Shown piece after piece: positions 34,950-43,141 of a stretch of DNA of 64,000 bases. Position numbers and translations under genes: made by a program. The DNA comes from Actinomadura coerulea (GTDB lineage: Bacteria; Actinomycetota; Actinomycetes; Streptosporangiales; Streptosporangiaceae). The stretch lies in assembly GCF_014208105.1 (NCBI RefSeq), contig NZ_JACHMQ010000001.1, forward strand, positions 4,030,001 to 4,094,000, in the 5' to 3' direction. The notes below the pieces were generated by a model, which saw only the letters and a list, made by a program, of their open reading frames with translations, was not told where the DNA came from and ran no database searches. How positions within the stretch are numbered: position 1 is the first letter of the stretch; each line of letters begins with the position of its first letter.

Positions 34950-36359
34950 TCAAGGTCGGAGGATGTCGGCCACCTCCCGGATCCCGTCCCGGATCGCGCT
35001 CTCGGCGAGGTCGCCGAAGCCGAGGACGAGCCGCGGGGGGTCGGCCGCGCCGGACGCCCGGTAGGTGCTCATCCCGTACAGGCCGACCGACCGCCTGCGC
35101 GCCTCGGCGACGACGCGCCGCTCGTCCGTCCCGGCGGGCAGGTGGGCGACGGCGTGGAAGCCGGCGGCCAGCCCGGTCAGCCGCACGGCGGGCGCGTGCT
35201 CGGCGAGGGCCGCCACGAGCGCCGCGCGGCGTCCGGCGTAGACGGGCCGCATCCGGCGCAGGTGCCGCCCGTAGCGGCCGGACTCGACGAGCGCGGCGAG
35301 CGCGAGCTGGTCGAGGACGGGCGAACCGCGGTCGGCGAGCCGCTTCTCCTCGGCCACCGCCCGGGTCAGCGCGGGCGGGCACAGGATCCAGCCGAGCCGG
35401 ACGGCCGGGGCCAGCGACTTGCTGACCGTCCCGAGGCCGATGACGCGGCCGGGCGCGAGCCCCTGCACCGACCCCACGGGCTCCCGGTCGTAGCGGAACT
35501 CGGCGTCGTAGTCGTCCTCGACGACGACCCCGTCCCGCTCGCACGCCCAGTCGGCGAGGGCGCGGCGCCGTTCGGGCGCCAGCACGACGCCGGTCGGCCA
35601 CTGGTGCGCGGGGGTGACGACGACCGCGCGGGCGCCGCTCGCGGCGAGCGCGTCCACGTCCAGCCCGAGGTCGTCGACCGGGACGGGCACCGCCTCGATC
35701 CCGGCGCGCTCCGCGGCGGCCATGGTGGCGCCGTCGCCGTGGCCGGGGTCCTCGAACGCCACGCGGCGCACGCCCCGGCGGGCCAGCACGTGCAGGACGA
35801 TGCCGAGCCCCTGGGCGAAGCCGCCGCAGACGACGATGTCCTCGGCCTCGGCGACGGCCGCGCGCACCCGCCGCAGATGGCCGGCGAGGACGTCCCGCAG
35901 GACCTCGCTGCCGCGCGGGTCTCCGTAGCCGAGTTCCTCGTTGCGCACCGTCCGGGCGACCTCGCGCTGCGCCCACGCCCAGTCGCCGCGCGGGAAGGAC
36001 GCCAGGTCGGGCACGCCCGCGGCGAAGTCGACGCGGAGCCGGGACCCGCCCGGCGGCGCGGCGGGCGCCGGCTCCCCCGCGGCGGCGCGCAGAGCCGCCA
36101 CGCGGGTGGCCGACCCCGTCCGCGCGCACAGGTACCCCTCGGCGTTGAGCTGGCCGTAGCACTCCTGGACGAGGCCGCGGGAGACGCCGAGCTGGCGGGC
36201 CAGCTCCCGGGATGACGGCAGCCTCTCCCCCGCCTTGAGCCGTCCGGTGCAGATCGCGTCGCGCAGCGCGGTCTCCAGCTGCGAGCGCAGCGTCCCGGTC
36301 GCGGCCCGGTCCAGGTCCAGCAGCAGCTCCGGTGTCGAACCGGCCCACTCGATTGCCAT
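34950..36359 (-). CDS. MocR/PdxR-family regulator (GntR-aminotransferase fusion)
   Basis: The 469-residue protein joins an N-terminal GntR winged helix (AGERLPSSRELARQLGVSRG, then LVQECYGQLNAEGYL) to a fold-type I aminotransferase domain (ELGYGDPRGSEVLRDVL, DDYDAEFRYDR, PLP lysine in LGTVSKSLAPAVRLG). Such proteins sense PLP or an amine and control a neighbouring gene. The divergent MFS transporter starts 47 bases away and an inverted repeat lies between them, so that transporter is the likely target. Confidence 0.93.
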   Translation of the reverse strand: MAIEWAGSTPELLLDLDRAATGTLRSQLETALRDAICTGRLKAGERLPSSRELARQLGVSRGLVQECYGQLNAEGYLCARTGSATRVAALRAAAGEPAPAAPPGGSRLRVDFAAGVPDLASFPRGDWAWAQREVARTVRNEELGYGDPRGSEVLRDVLAGHLRRVRAAVAEAEDIVVCGGFAQGLGIVLHVLARRGVRRVAFEDPGHGDGATMAAAERAGIEAVPVPVDDLGLDVDALAASGARAVVVTPAHQWPTGVVLAPERRRALADWACERDGVVVEDDYDAEFRYDREPVGSVQGLAPGRVIGLGTVSKSLAPAVRLGWILCPPALTRAVAEEKRLADRGSPVLDQLALAALVESGRYGRHLRRMRPVYAGRRAALVAALAEHAPAVRLTGLAAGFHAVAHLPAGTDERRVVAEARRRSVGLYGMSTYRASGAADPPRLVLGFGDLAESAIRDGIREVADILRP

Positions 36360-36365
36360 GAAATT

Positions 36366-36391
36366 GGACCATATAGCAGGCCGGATGGTCC
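36366..36391. promoter_or_regulatory. Inverted repeat GGACCAT-N12-ATGGTCC between mocR and MFS genes
   Basis: Perfect 7-bp arms lie seven bases from the mocR start and sixteen from the MFS start, covering the likely promoters of both. It is a candidate MocR operator. The inner half of each arm includes TGGTCC, a common actinomycete GntR half-site form; the assignment is inference. Confidence 0.5.
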
Positions 36392-36406
36392 CCTAGCGTC
36401 GTCCCC

Positions 36407-37612
36407 ATGAGCGAGACACGGGAGACACTGCCGCGGCCGAGCACCACCGCCGCCGCGCGCCCGCCGCTGGTCGGACGGCATCTGGCGCTGGTGTTCGCGG
36501 CCGCCTTCGCCACGCTGACGGGGTTCTTCCTGCTGTTCTCGGTCGTGCCGATGTACGCGGTGGACGGCGGCGCGGGCGGGGTCGGGGCGGGCGTCACCAC
36601 GGGCGCGCTGATGCTGACGACGGTGCTCGCCGAGCTCTCGCTGCCCCGACTGCTCGACCGGTTCGGGCACCGGCGGGTCTTCGCCGCGGGGATCGTGCTG
36701 CTCGGGGCGCCCTCGCTCGCGCTGCCGTTCTCCTCGGCCATGGCGGCGATCACCGCGGTGAGCCTGGTGCGCGGCCTCGGCTTCGCCGTGGCCGTGGTGG
36801 TGACGGGCGCGCTGGTCGCGGCGCTCGTCCCGGCGGAGCGGCGCGGCGAGGGGATCGGGCTGTTCGGGGTCGTGGCCGGGGTCCCGTCGCTGCTCGCGCT
36901 GCCGCTCGGGGTGTGGCTGGCGCGCGAGGTCGGCTACACCCCGGTGTTCGTCGCGGGCGCGGTCGCCTCGCTCGCCGCGCTGGCGGCGCTGCCCGCCCTG
37001 CCGCGAAGGATCACCGGTCCGGGCCCCTCGGCGCCGGCCCCCGAGCGGCCCTTCGGCATCGTCGCGGGACTGCGGTCGGCGGCGCTGCTGCGCCCGGCCC
37101 TCGCGTTCGCCTCGACCGCGATGGCGGCGGGCATCCTGGTCACGTTCCTGCCCGACGCCGTCCCCGCCGGGGTCGCGGCGGCGGCGCTGTTCGTCCAGCC
37201 GGCGGCCGCCACGCTCTCGCGCTGGTGGGCGGGCCGGATCGGGGACCGGCACGGCGCCGCGCGGCTGCTCCTGCCCGCCGTGGCCGTCTCCGCGGCCGGC
37301 ATCGCGCTGCTGTCCCTGGCGCCGGACACGGTCGCCGTCCTCGCCGCCATGGTGGTGTTCGGGGCGGGCTTCGGCGTCACGCAGAACGCGAGCATGGCCG
37401 TGATGTTCGAGCGGGCGCCCGCGTCCGGCTACGGCACGGTCAGCGCGCTCTGGAACATCGGCTACGACGGCGGCATGGGCGTCGGCGGCGCCGCGTTCGG
37501 CTTCGCCGCCGCCGCGACCGGCTACCCGGCCGCCTTCGCGCTCACCGCGGCCGTGATGCTCCTGGCTCTTCCCCTGGCGTTCTCCCGCCGCCCCGGCGAC
37601 CGCTCCTCCTAG
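36407..37612 (+). CDS. MFS efflux transporter
   Basis: This 401-residue protein has twelve predicted membrane helices and major-facilitator marks: a central loop RLLDRFGHRRVF after helix 2 and LVPAERRGEGIGLFG between helices 4 and 5, typical of the arabinose-efflux/drug-exporter group. It is divergent from a MocR regulator that probably controls it. The stop overlaps the stop of the convergent SARP gene in a shared CTAG (37609-37612). Its substrate is unknown. Confidence 0.9.
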   Translation: MSETRETLPRPSTTAAARPPLVGRHLALVFAAAFATLTGFFLLFSVVPMYAVDGGAGGVGAGVTTGALMLTTVLAELSLPRLLDRFGHRRVFAAGIVLLGAPSLALPFSSAMAAITAVSLVRGLGFAVAVVVTGALVAALVPAERRGEGIGLFGVVAGVPSLLALPLGVWLAREVGYTPVFVAGAVASLAALAALPALPRRITGPGPSAPAPERPFGIVAGLRSAALLRPALAFASTAMAAGILVTFLPDAVPAGVAAAALFVQPAAATLSRWWAGRIGDRHGAARLLLPAVAVSAAGIALLSLAPDTVAVLAAMVVFGAGFGVTQNASMAVMFERAPASGYGTVSALWNIGYDGGMGVGGAAFGFAAAATGYPAAFALTAAVMLLALPLAFSRRPGDRSS

Positions 37613-40584
37613 TCGAGGCGGGCGGCGATCCGGTCGACGTCGCCGCGCTCCGCCTCGGGCAGCGGCGCGCCCACGGCCGCCCTGGCCCGCGAAGCGGCGG
37701 CCAGCGACCGCGCGGCCTCCGCGCGGCGTCCGGCGAGGGACAGCGCACCGGCCAGGCCCTCCCGCGCGAGCGCCACCGCGCGGGGGTGGCCGGTGGCGCG
37801 GGCCGCCGCCAGGCCCTCGGTGTGCAGGGCGAGCGCCCCGGCGGCGTCGCCGCGCAGCTCGGCGATGAACCCCAGCTCGGCCAGGAGGAAGGCCAGGCCG
37901 GGCGCGCCCTCGATGTCGCGGCACCAGCCGAGCCAGCGCCGCAGGATCGCCTCGGCCTCGGCCAGGCGCCCGCGCCTGCGCGCCGCGAGAGCGAGGCCCA
38001 CCTCGGCGAAGTGCTCCATCCGGCGGTGCGACTCGCGGACGGCCAGCCGCCTGCCGCGCTCGTGCAGGTCGTCGGCACGGTCGAGGTCGCCTTCGAGCAG
38101 AGCGACGCGGCCGAGGCGGGACATCCGGCCGGCCGCCTCCGCCCGGAGCCCGAGCTCCTCGGCGTCGCGCAGGCCGCTCTCGTGCAGCTCCCGCGCGCGG
38201 GCGTAGTCGCCGGCCACCTCCGCGAGCACCCCGAGCGTCTCGGTGGCCTGGAGGCGGCCCCACCGGTCGCCCGCCGCGCCGAACAGCCGCAGGGCCCGCT
38301 CGCCGTCGTGCCGGGCCCGGGGGAGGTCACCGGCCGACAGCGCCTGCCCGGCCCGCACGGCGAGCGCCGCCGCCTCGCCCCAGTCGTCGCCCCGGGCGCG
38401 GAACCCGTCGAGCGCGCGGGCCGCCAGCTCGTCGATCGCCTCCAGGTCCCCGAACCCGCCCCGCACGAACCCGAGGAACCAGCGCGCCCACGGGTCGCCG
38501 TCGGCGGCGAGGGCCTCGCGCACCCGCTCGTCCCGGTCGGCGCCGTCGCCGTCCAGCATGGCGAACCCGGTGCGCCAGGTCCGCGCCCGGGCGGCGGACG
38601 CCGGATCCGCCGCGCCCGGCACGGCGAGCGCCCGCTCGAACGCCCGGCACGCCTCGCCGACGCGGCCCCACAGGAACCAGGCCCAGCCCATCGCGTTGAC
38701 CAGCCGCAGCGCGCGGCCCGCGTCCCCGGCCCGGACGGCGCCGTCCAGGGCGGCCCGCAGGTTGCCGGTCTCCGCGCGCAGCAGCCGCAGGGCGTCGCGC
38801 TGCCCCGGCCCGCGCAGGTCGGCGCGCTCTGCCAGGCGGATGTAGTACTCGGCATGGCGGCGGCGCACCCGCTCCTCCTCGCCCGCCTCCCGGAGCCGCT
38901 CGGCGCCGTACGCGGCGACCGTTTCGAGCAGCCGGTACCGGGGGCCTTCCCCCGCCACGACGAGCGACCGGTCGACGAGGCCCGCGAGCGTCTCCACGTC
39001 GGCGCCGCAGACCGCCTCGGCCGCGTCGAGGGTGCAGCCGCCCGCGTGGACCGCCAGCCGCCGCAGGACCGCCCGCTCGCGCTCCTCCAGGGGCTCCCAG
39101 CTCCAGTCGATCAGGGCGCGGAGCGTGCGCTGCCGGGGCGGGGCGTCCCGGGCGCCGGACGACAGCAGCCGGAAGCGGTCGTCCAGCCGTTCGGCCAGAC
39201 CGGCGAGGCCGAGCGCCCGGACCCGCGTCGCCGCCAGTTCCAGGGCGAGCGGGACGCCGTCGAGCCGGGCGCAGATCGCCGCGACCGGCCCGGCGTCCCC
39301 CGGGCCGGACGCCAGGCCCGCCCGCTGCGCGAACAGCGCGGCCGCGGCCCCGGCGTCCAGCGGCGGGACGGTCCAGAGCCGCTCCCCCGAGATCGCCAGC
39401 GGCTCCCGGCTCGTCGCGAGGACCCGCAGGTCCGCGACGTCGCGCAGCAGCGCCGCCGCCAGCCGCGCGACCGGCTCGGCCACGTGCTCGCAGTTGTCGA
39501 GGACCAGCAGCGCCCGCCTGCCGCCCAGCGCCTCGCCCAGCCGCGCGGCCGGTCCGCCGCCGGAGCCCGCGTCGTCGCGCAGCCCGAGCACCCCGGCGGT
39601 GAACGACGCCGCGTCGTCGGCGGACGCGCCCGCCTCCAGCCCCTCGTCGAGCCGCACGAGCCACACCTCGCCGGGGCCGCGCAGGGCGCGCGCGACGGCC
39701 ACCGCGAGCCGGGTCTTGCCGACCCCGCCCGTCCCGTGCAGCGTCACGAGCCGCGACTCCTCCAGCAGCGCGGCCAGCTCCCGGACGGCCGCGTCCCGGC
39801 CGACGAGCGGCGCCACGTCGGCCGGCAGGTTGCCCCGGCGCCCGCCGGCCGCCGGGTCGCGGCGGAGCATGGACGCGTGCAGGGCCGCCAGCGCGGGTGG
39901 GGGATCCAGGCCCAGGTCGTCGCGCAGGCGGACGCGCAGATCGTCGTAGGCGGCGAGGGCATCGGCCGGACGGCCCGCGCGGTACAGGGCCCGCATGTGA
40001 GCCGCCCGCAGCCGCTCCCGGAACGGGTGCTCGTCCACCGCTTCGCGCAGCTCGGCCGCCAGCGCCGCGTCCTCGCCCAGCTGGAGGCGGGCCTCGGCGC
40101 GCCCCTCCAGGGCCGCGAGGCGCAGTTCGTCCAGGCGGGCGATCTCGGGGGCGGCGAACGGCGCGTCGGCGAAGTCGGCGAACGCGGGGCCGCGCCAGAG
40201 CGCCAGCGCCTCGGCGAACCGCGAGGCGCGGGCGGCCGGGTCGGGCTCGTCCGCCGCCCGCCCGGCGAGGTCGGCGAAGTCGGCCGCGTCGGTCCGCGCG
40301 GCCAGCCGGTAGCCGGGCGGGCTGGTCTCGACCAGTGCCCGGGCGCCCGGTTCGGCGTCCTCCAGCGTCCGGCGCAGCTGGGAGACGCGGGCCCGCAGCG
40401 TCGCCGGCGGATCGGCGGGCAGCGCGTCGCCCCACAGGTCGTCGACGAGGCGGTCGGCGGAGACGGCGCGTCCGGCGTGCGCGAGGAGATCGGCCAGCAG
40501 CGCCCGCACCTTCCGGTCCGGGACCGGGACCGGGCGGCCGTCCTCGGTCCGCACCTCCAGCGGACCGAGGACCCCGAAGCGCAT
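37609..40584 (-). CDS. AfsR/SARP-family regulator with NB-ARC ATPase and TPR-like tail
   Basis: The 991-residue protein has the SARP N-terminus (MRFGVLGPLEVRTEDGRPV, winged helix ending in RARVSQLRRTLED), a bacterial transcriptional activator domain (RLDELRLAALEGRAEARL, LRAAHMRALYRAGRPADALA), an NB-ARC ATPase (GTGGVGKTRLA; LLVLDNCEHV; LATSREPL) and a C-terminal half of helical TPR-type repeats (ALA-rich units such as GDYARARELHESGLRDA). Such regulators activate secondary metabolism or stress genes in response to partner signals. It is divergent from an imine-reductase-like gene only 78 bases away, its nearest candidate target. Confidence 0.93.
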   Translation of the reverse strand: MRFGVLGPLEVRTEDGRPVPVPDRKVRALLADLLAHAGRAVSADRLVDDLWGDALPADPPATLRARVSQLRRTLEDAEPGARALVETSPPGYRLAARTDAADFADLAGRAADEPDPAARASRFAEALALWRGPAFADFADAPFAAPEIARLDELRLAALEGRAEARLQLGEDAALAAELREAVDEHPFRERLRAAHMRALYRAGRPADALAAYDDLRVRLRDDLGLDPPPALAALHASMLRRDPAAGGRRGNLPADVAPLVGRDAAVRELAALLEESRLVTLHGTGGVGKTRLAVAVARALRGPGEVWLVRLDEGLEAGASADDAASFTAGVLGLRDDAGSGGGPAARLGEALGGRRALLVLDNCEHVAEPVARLAAALLRDVADLRVLATSREPLAISGERLWTVPPLDAGAAAALFAQRAGLASGPGDAGPVAAICARLDGVPLALELAATRVRALGLAGLAERLDDRFRLLSSGARDAPPRQRTLRALIDWSWEPLEERERAVLRRLAVHAGGCTLDAAEAVCGADVETLAGLVDRSLVVAGEGPRYRLLETVAAYGAERLREAGEEERVRRRHAEYYIRLAERADLRGPGQRDALRLLRAETGNLRAALDGAVRAGDAGRALRLVNAMGWAWFLWGRVGEACRAFERALAVPGAADPASAARARTWRTGFAMLDGDGADRDERVREALAADGDPWARWFLGFVRGGFGDLEAIDELAARALDGFRARGDDWGEAAALAVRAGQALSAGDLPRARHDGERALRLFGAAGDRWGRLQATETLGVLAEVAGDYARARELHESGLRDAEELGLRAEAAGRMSRLGRVALLEGDLDRADDLHERGRRLAVRESHRRMEHFAEVGLALAARRRGRLAEAEAILRRWLGWCRDIEGAPGLAFLLAELGFIAELRGDAAGALALHTEGLAAARATGHPRAVALAREGLAGALSLAGRRAEAARSLAAASRARAAVGAPLPEAERGDVDRIAARLD

Positions 40585-40662
40585 GCCCCCACCGTAATGC
40601 GGCCCGAACCTTTCCCGAACCCGCCCGCCGCAGGCTGGAGCCCTACGGACGAAAGGACCGAC

Positions 40663-41520
40663 ATGACGAAGACTTCCGTGACCGTGCTCGGGCTTGGGCT
40701 GATGGGTGGCGCGCTCGCCGAGGCGCTGCTGAGGGACGGCCGGACGGTGACCGTCTGGAACCGCTCGCGCGCCAAGGCCGAGCCGCTCGTGGCCAAGGGC
40801 GCGGTGGCGGCGGAGAGCGCCGAGGCGGCGGTCTCCGCGAGCCCGCTGGTGATCGTGTGCCTGTCGGTGTACGCCAACGCCGAGGAGATCCTCGGCGGCG
40901 CGGCGACCGGGCGCACGATCGTCCAGCTCACCAACGGGACGCCCCGGCAGGCCCGGGCCATGGCCGACCGCGCCGCCGGGCTCGGCGCCCGGTACGTGGA
41001 CGGCGGCATCATGGCCGTCCCGCCCATGATCGGGCAGCCGGAGGCGCTGATCCTCTACAGCGGCGACCAGGAGGCGTTCGAGGAGCACCGCGAGACCCTC
41101 GCCGTGCTGGGCCGCCCGCAGTTCCTCGGCGCCGATCCGGGACTCGCGCCGCTGTTCGACCTGGCCCTGCTGGACGCCATGTACGGCATGTTCGCCGGCA
41201 TCCAGCACGCCTTCGCGCTCGTCCGGTCGGAGAAGGTCGCGGCCACGGACTTCGAGCCGATGGCCACCGCGTGGCTGACGGCGATGCTGGGCTCGCTCCC
41301 CGAGCAGGCCCACGCCGTCGAGGCGGGCGACTTCGCGACCACCGTCTCCAGCGTCGCGACCAGCCAGATGGCGTTCCCCGGCCTGATCGAGACGAGCCGC
41401 GACCAGGGCGTGGACCCCGGATACCTGCCGGCCGTGCAGGCCCTGCTGGACCGAGCGGTGAAGGAGGGCCACGGCGAAGACGGCCTGGCCCGCCTGATCA
41501 CCCTCCTCGAAAGCCCCTGA
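40663..41520 (+). CDS. NAD(P)-dependent reductase, imine reductase/beta-hydroxyacid dehydrogenase superfamily
   Basis: This 285-residue protein has an N-terminal Rossmann fold (VTVLGLGLMGGALAEALL; NRSRAKAE after the second strand, with Arg suggesting NADPH) and a C-terminal helical domain with the substrate loop GGIMAVPPMIGQPEALILYS and LFDLALLDAMYGMFAGI. The pattern matches imine reductases more than hydroxyisobutyrate dehydrogenases, because the dehydrogenase lysine region is not conserved. GAAAGGA precedes the ATG. The divergent SARP regulator may control it. A long palindromic element follows the stop by four bases. Confidence 0.85.
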   Translation: MTKTSVTVLGLGLMGGALAEALLRDGRTVTVWNRSRAKAEPLVAKGAVAAESAEAAVSASPLVIVCLSVYANAEEILGGAATGRTIVQLTNGTPRQARAMADRAAGLGARYVDGGIMAVPPMIGQPEALILYSGDQEAFEEHRETLAVLGRPQFLGADPGLAPLFDLALLDAMYGMFAGIQHAFALVRSEKVAATDFEPMATAWLTAMLGSLPEQAHAVEAGDFATTVSSVATSQMAFPGLIETSRDQGVDPGYLPAVQALLDRAVKEGHGEDGLARLITLLESP

Positions 41521-41524
41521 CCCC

Positions 41525-41586
41525 GTCGACTTGCGGCGTGTTGCCCTTATCAGCGCCCGCTTAAGGGCAACACGCCGCAAGTCGAC
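41525..41586. terminator. 25-bp perfect inverted repeat, copy 2 of the dispersed palindromic element
   Basis: The arms 41525-41549 and 41562-41586 are perfect complements around a 12-base loop. The core TTGCGGCGTGTTGCCC matches the element at 19468-19531. It starts four bases after the reductase stop, so a terminator role is likely. Its sequence conservation at two unrelated loci is unusual for ordinary terminators. Confidence 0.8.
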
Positions 41587-41670
41587 TCGACCTGCGCTGG
41601 CCGACCCTCTCGCGGGACAAGGTCACCGGGCGTATGATCCAGGTCACATTCCTAGAGATCGGTGCGCTCT

Positions 41671-41979
41671 ATGACCGAAGCCGTGTCCGGCGCCGTACCC
41701 GCCTCGGCGCCCGCTCCCCGCCTCGCGTTCGGAATCGGCCCTGACGGGACCTACACCCGTTTCGGGCAGGTCGCCGCCTTCGTCCTCGGCCTCCTCACCA
41801 CGTTCGCGTTCCTGCCGCTGGTCGTGGTCGGGGCCCTCCTGTACACCCGGGCCGAGACCCGGTTCGGGCAGGACCCCGCGCGGGCCCGCACGCTGGTCAA
41901 CTGGTCGTGGCTCAGCATCACGGCCCCCGTCCTGGTCGCCGTCGTCGCCGTCGCCGCCCTCGCCGTGCTGAAGGGCTAG
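41671..41979 (+). CDS. Small two-helix membrane protein
   Basis: The 102-residue protein has two membrane helices (FGQVAAFVLGLLTTFAFLPLVVVGALLY-type and APVLVAVVAVAALAVLKG at the end) joined by a short charged loop RAETRFGQDPARARTLVNW. It matches no family that could be named. ATG at 41671 is used; an in-frame GTG at 41662 is possible. It precedes the LLM oxidoreductase by 38 bases. Codon use is like its neighbours, so it looks like a real gene. Confidence 0.7.
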   Translation: MTEAVSGAVPASAPAPRLAFGIGPDGTYTRFGQVAAFVLGLLTTFAFLPLVVVGALLYTRAETRFGQDPARARTLVNWSWLSITAPVLVAVVAVAALAVLKG

Positions 41980-42017
41980 CGGGAAGAGGACCGGCCCGGG
42001 ACGGGTTGGCACACGGT

Positions 42018-43007
42018 ATGACCGTGCGCTTCTCCGTCCTCGATCTCGCCCCCGTCGTCACCGGCTCCACGTCCGGCCAGGCCCTGCGCGACACGCTCGA
42101 CCTGGCGCGGCACGCGGAGCGGCTCGGCTTCCACCGGTACTGGCTGGCCGAGCACCACGCGATGCCCGGCATCGCCAGCTCGGCGACCGCCGTGCTGATC
42201 GGGCAGGTCGCGGCGGCGACCTCCCGGATGCGGGTGGGGTCGGGCGGGGTCATGCTGCCCAACCACGCGCCGATGGTCGTCGCCGAGCAGTTCGGGACGC
42301 TGGAGGCGCTGTACCCGGGACGCATCGACCTCGGCCTCGGCCGCGCGCCCGGCACCGACCAGGCGACCGCGCGGGCGCTGCGCCGGTCCGCCGAGGCGCT
42401 GTCGGTCGACGACTTCCCCGAGCAGGTCGTCGAGCTGCGCGGCTACTTCGCCGCCGACAGCAAGGTCACCCCGGCCGCGGGGAACGAGCCGCCGGTGTGG
42501 CTGCTCGGGTCCAGCGGGTACAGCGCGCGGCTCGCCGGCCTGCTCGGCCTGCCGTTCGCGTTCGCGCACCACTTCAGCGCCGAGAACACCGTGCCCGCGC
42601 TGACCCTGTACCGGCAGTCGTTCCGTCCCGGCGCACTGGACGAGCCGTACTCGATGATCGGGGTGTCGGTGACGGCGTCGGACACCGACGAGCGGGCGCG
42701 GGAGCTGGCGGCGCCGCAGGCGCTGTCGTTCCTGAGGCTGCGGCAGGGCCGTCCGGGGCTGCTGCCGACGCCGGAGGAGGCCGCGTCCTACCCGTACACG
42801 CCGCTGGAGCGGCAGATGATCGACGCGCGGCTGGCCGACCAGGTCGTGGGCGGCCCGGACGCCGTCCGCAAGCAGCTGGACGAGCTGGTCGGCCGGACCG
42901 GGGTCGACGAGGTCATGGTGACCACGCAGGTCTTCGACCACGCCGACCGGCTGCGCTCCTACGACATCCTCGCCGGGCTGTATGCGGAGAGCCTCGGCAC
43001 GGCGTGA
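42018..43007 (+). CDS. LLM-class flavin-dependent oxidoreductase (luciferase-like)
   Basis: The 329-residue protein is a luciferase-like monooxygenase of the MsnO8 type: FSVLDLAPVVTGSTSGQALR at the start, YWLAEHHAMPGIASSATAVL, VGSGGVMLPNHAPMVVAEQF and RIDLGLGRAPGTDQ. These are flavin- or F420-dependent enzymes acting on varied small molecules. The ATG at 42018 gives the normal start. It may share a transcript with the small membrane protein upstream. No substrate can be assigned. Confidence 0.92.
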   Translation: MTVRFSVLDLAPVVTGSTSGQALRDTLDLARHAERLGFHRYWLAEHHAMPGIASSATAVLIGQVAAATSRMRVGSGGVMLPNHAPMVVAEQFGTLEALYPGRIDLGLGRAPGTDQATARALRRSAEALSVDDFPEQVVELRGYFAADSKVTPAAGNEPPVWLLGSSGYSARLAGLLGLPFAFAHHFSAENTVPALTLYRQSFRPGALDEPYSMIGVSVTASDTDERARELAAPQALSFLRLRQGRPGLLPTPEEAASYPYTPLERQMIDARLADQVVGGPDAVRKQLDELVGRTGVDEVMVTTQVFDHADRLRSYDILAGLYAESLGTA

Positions 43008-43029
43008 TCGGCCGCGTGCGGCCCGGGGC

Positions 43030-43141
43030 TCAGATGCCTTCGGCCGCGTGGACGACGCGGCCGTCGAAGACGGTCATCGCGACGGGCATGCCGGAACCGC
43101 CGGCCTCCAGGCGGAGACCGGCGATCGGCGGCAGGCGGAGG
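43030..43141 (-). pseudogene. Possible C-terminal remnant of an amidohydrolase
   Basis: Directly after the gabT stop the minus strand reads on as LRLPPIAGLRLEAGGSGMP, then VAMTVFDGRVVHAAEGI and a stop. The ending FDGRVVH is like the last strand of many amidohydrolases. There is no start codon or room for a gene. It is probably debris of a deleted gene, with low certainty. Confidence 0.3.

Noticed and set aside
36913..41520. A very long plus-strand frame covering the SARP gene and ending in the reductase.
   Set aside because: Only its last part (from 40663) is real; the rest is antisense to the SARP gene and low in complexity.
41525..41586. Inverted repeats at 19.5 and 41.5 kb as the two ends of a transposon.
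   Set aside because: Each is a complete palindrome by itself, and the 22 kb between holds ordinary chromosomal genes and no transposase.
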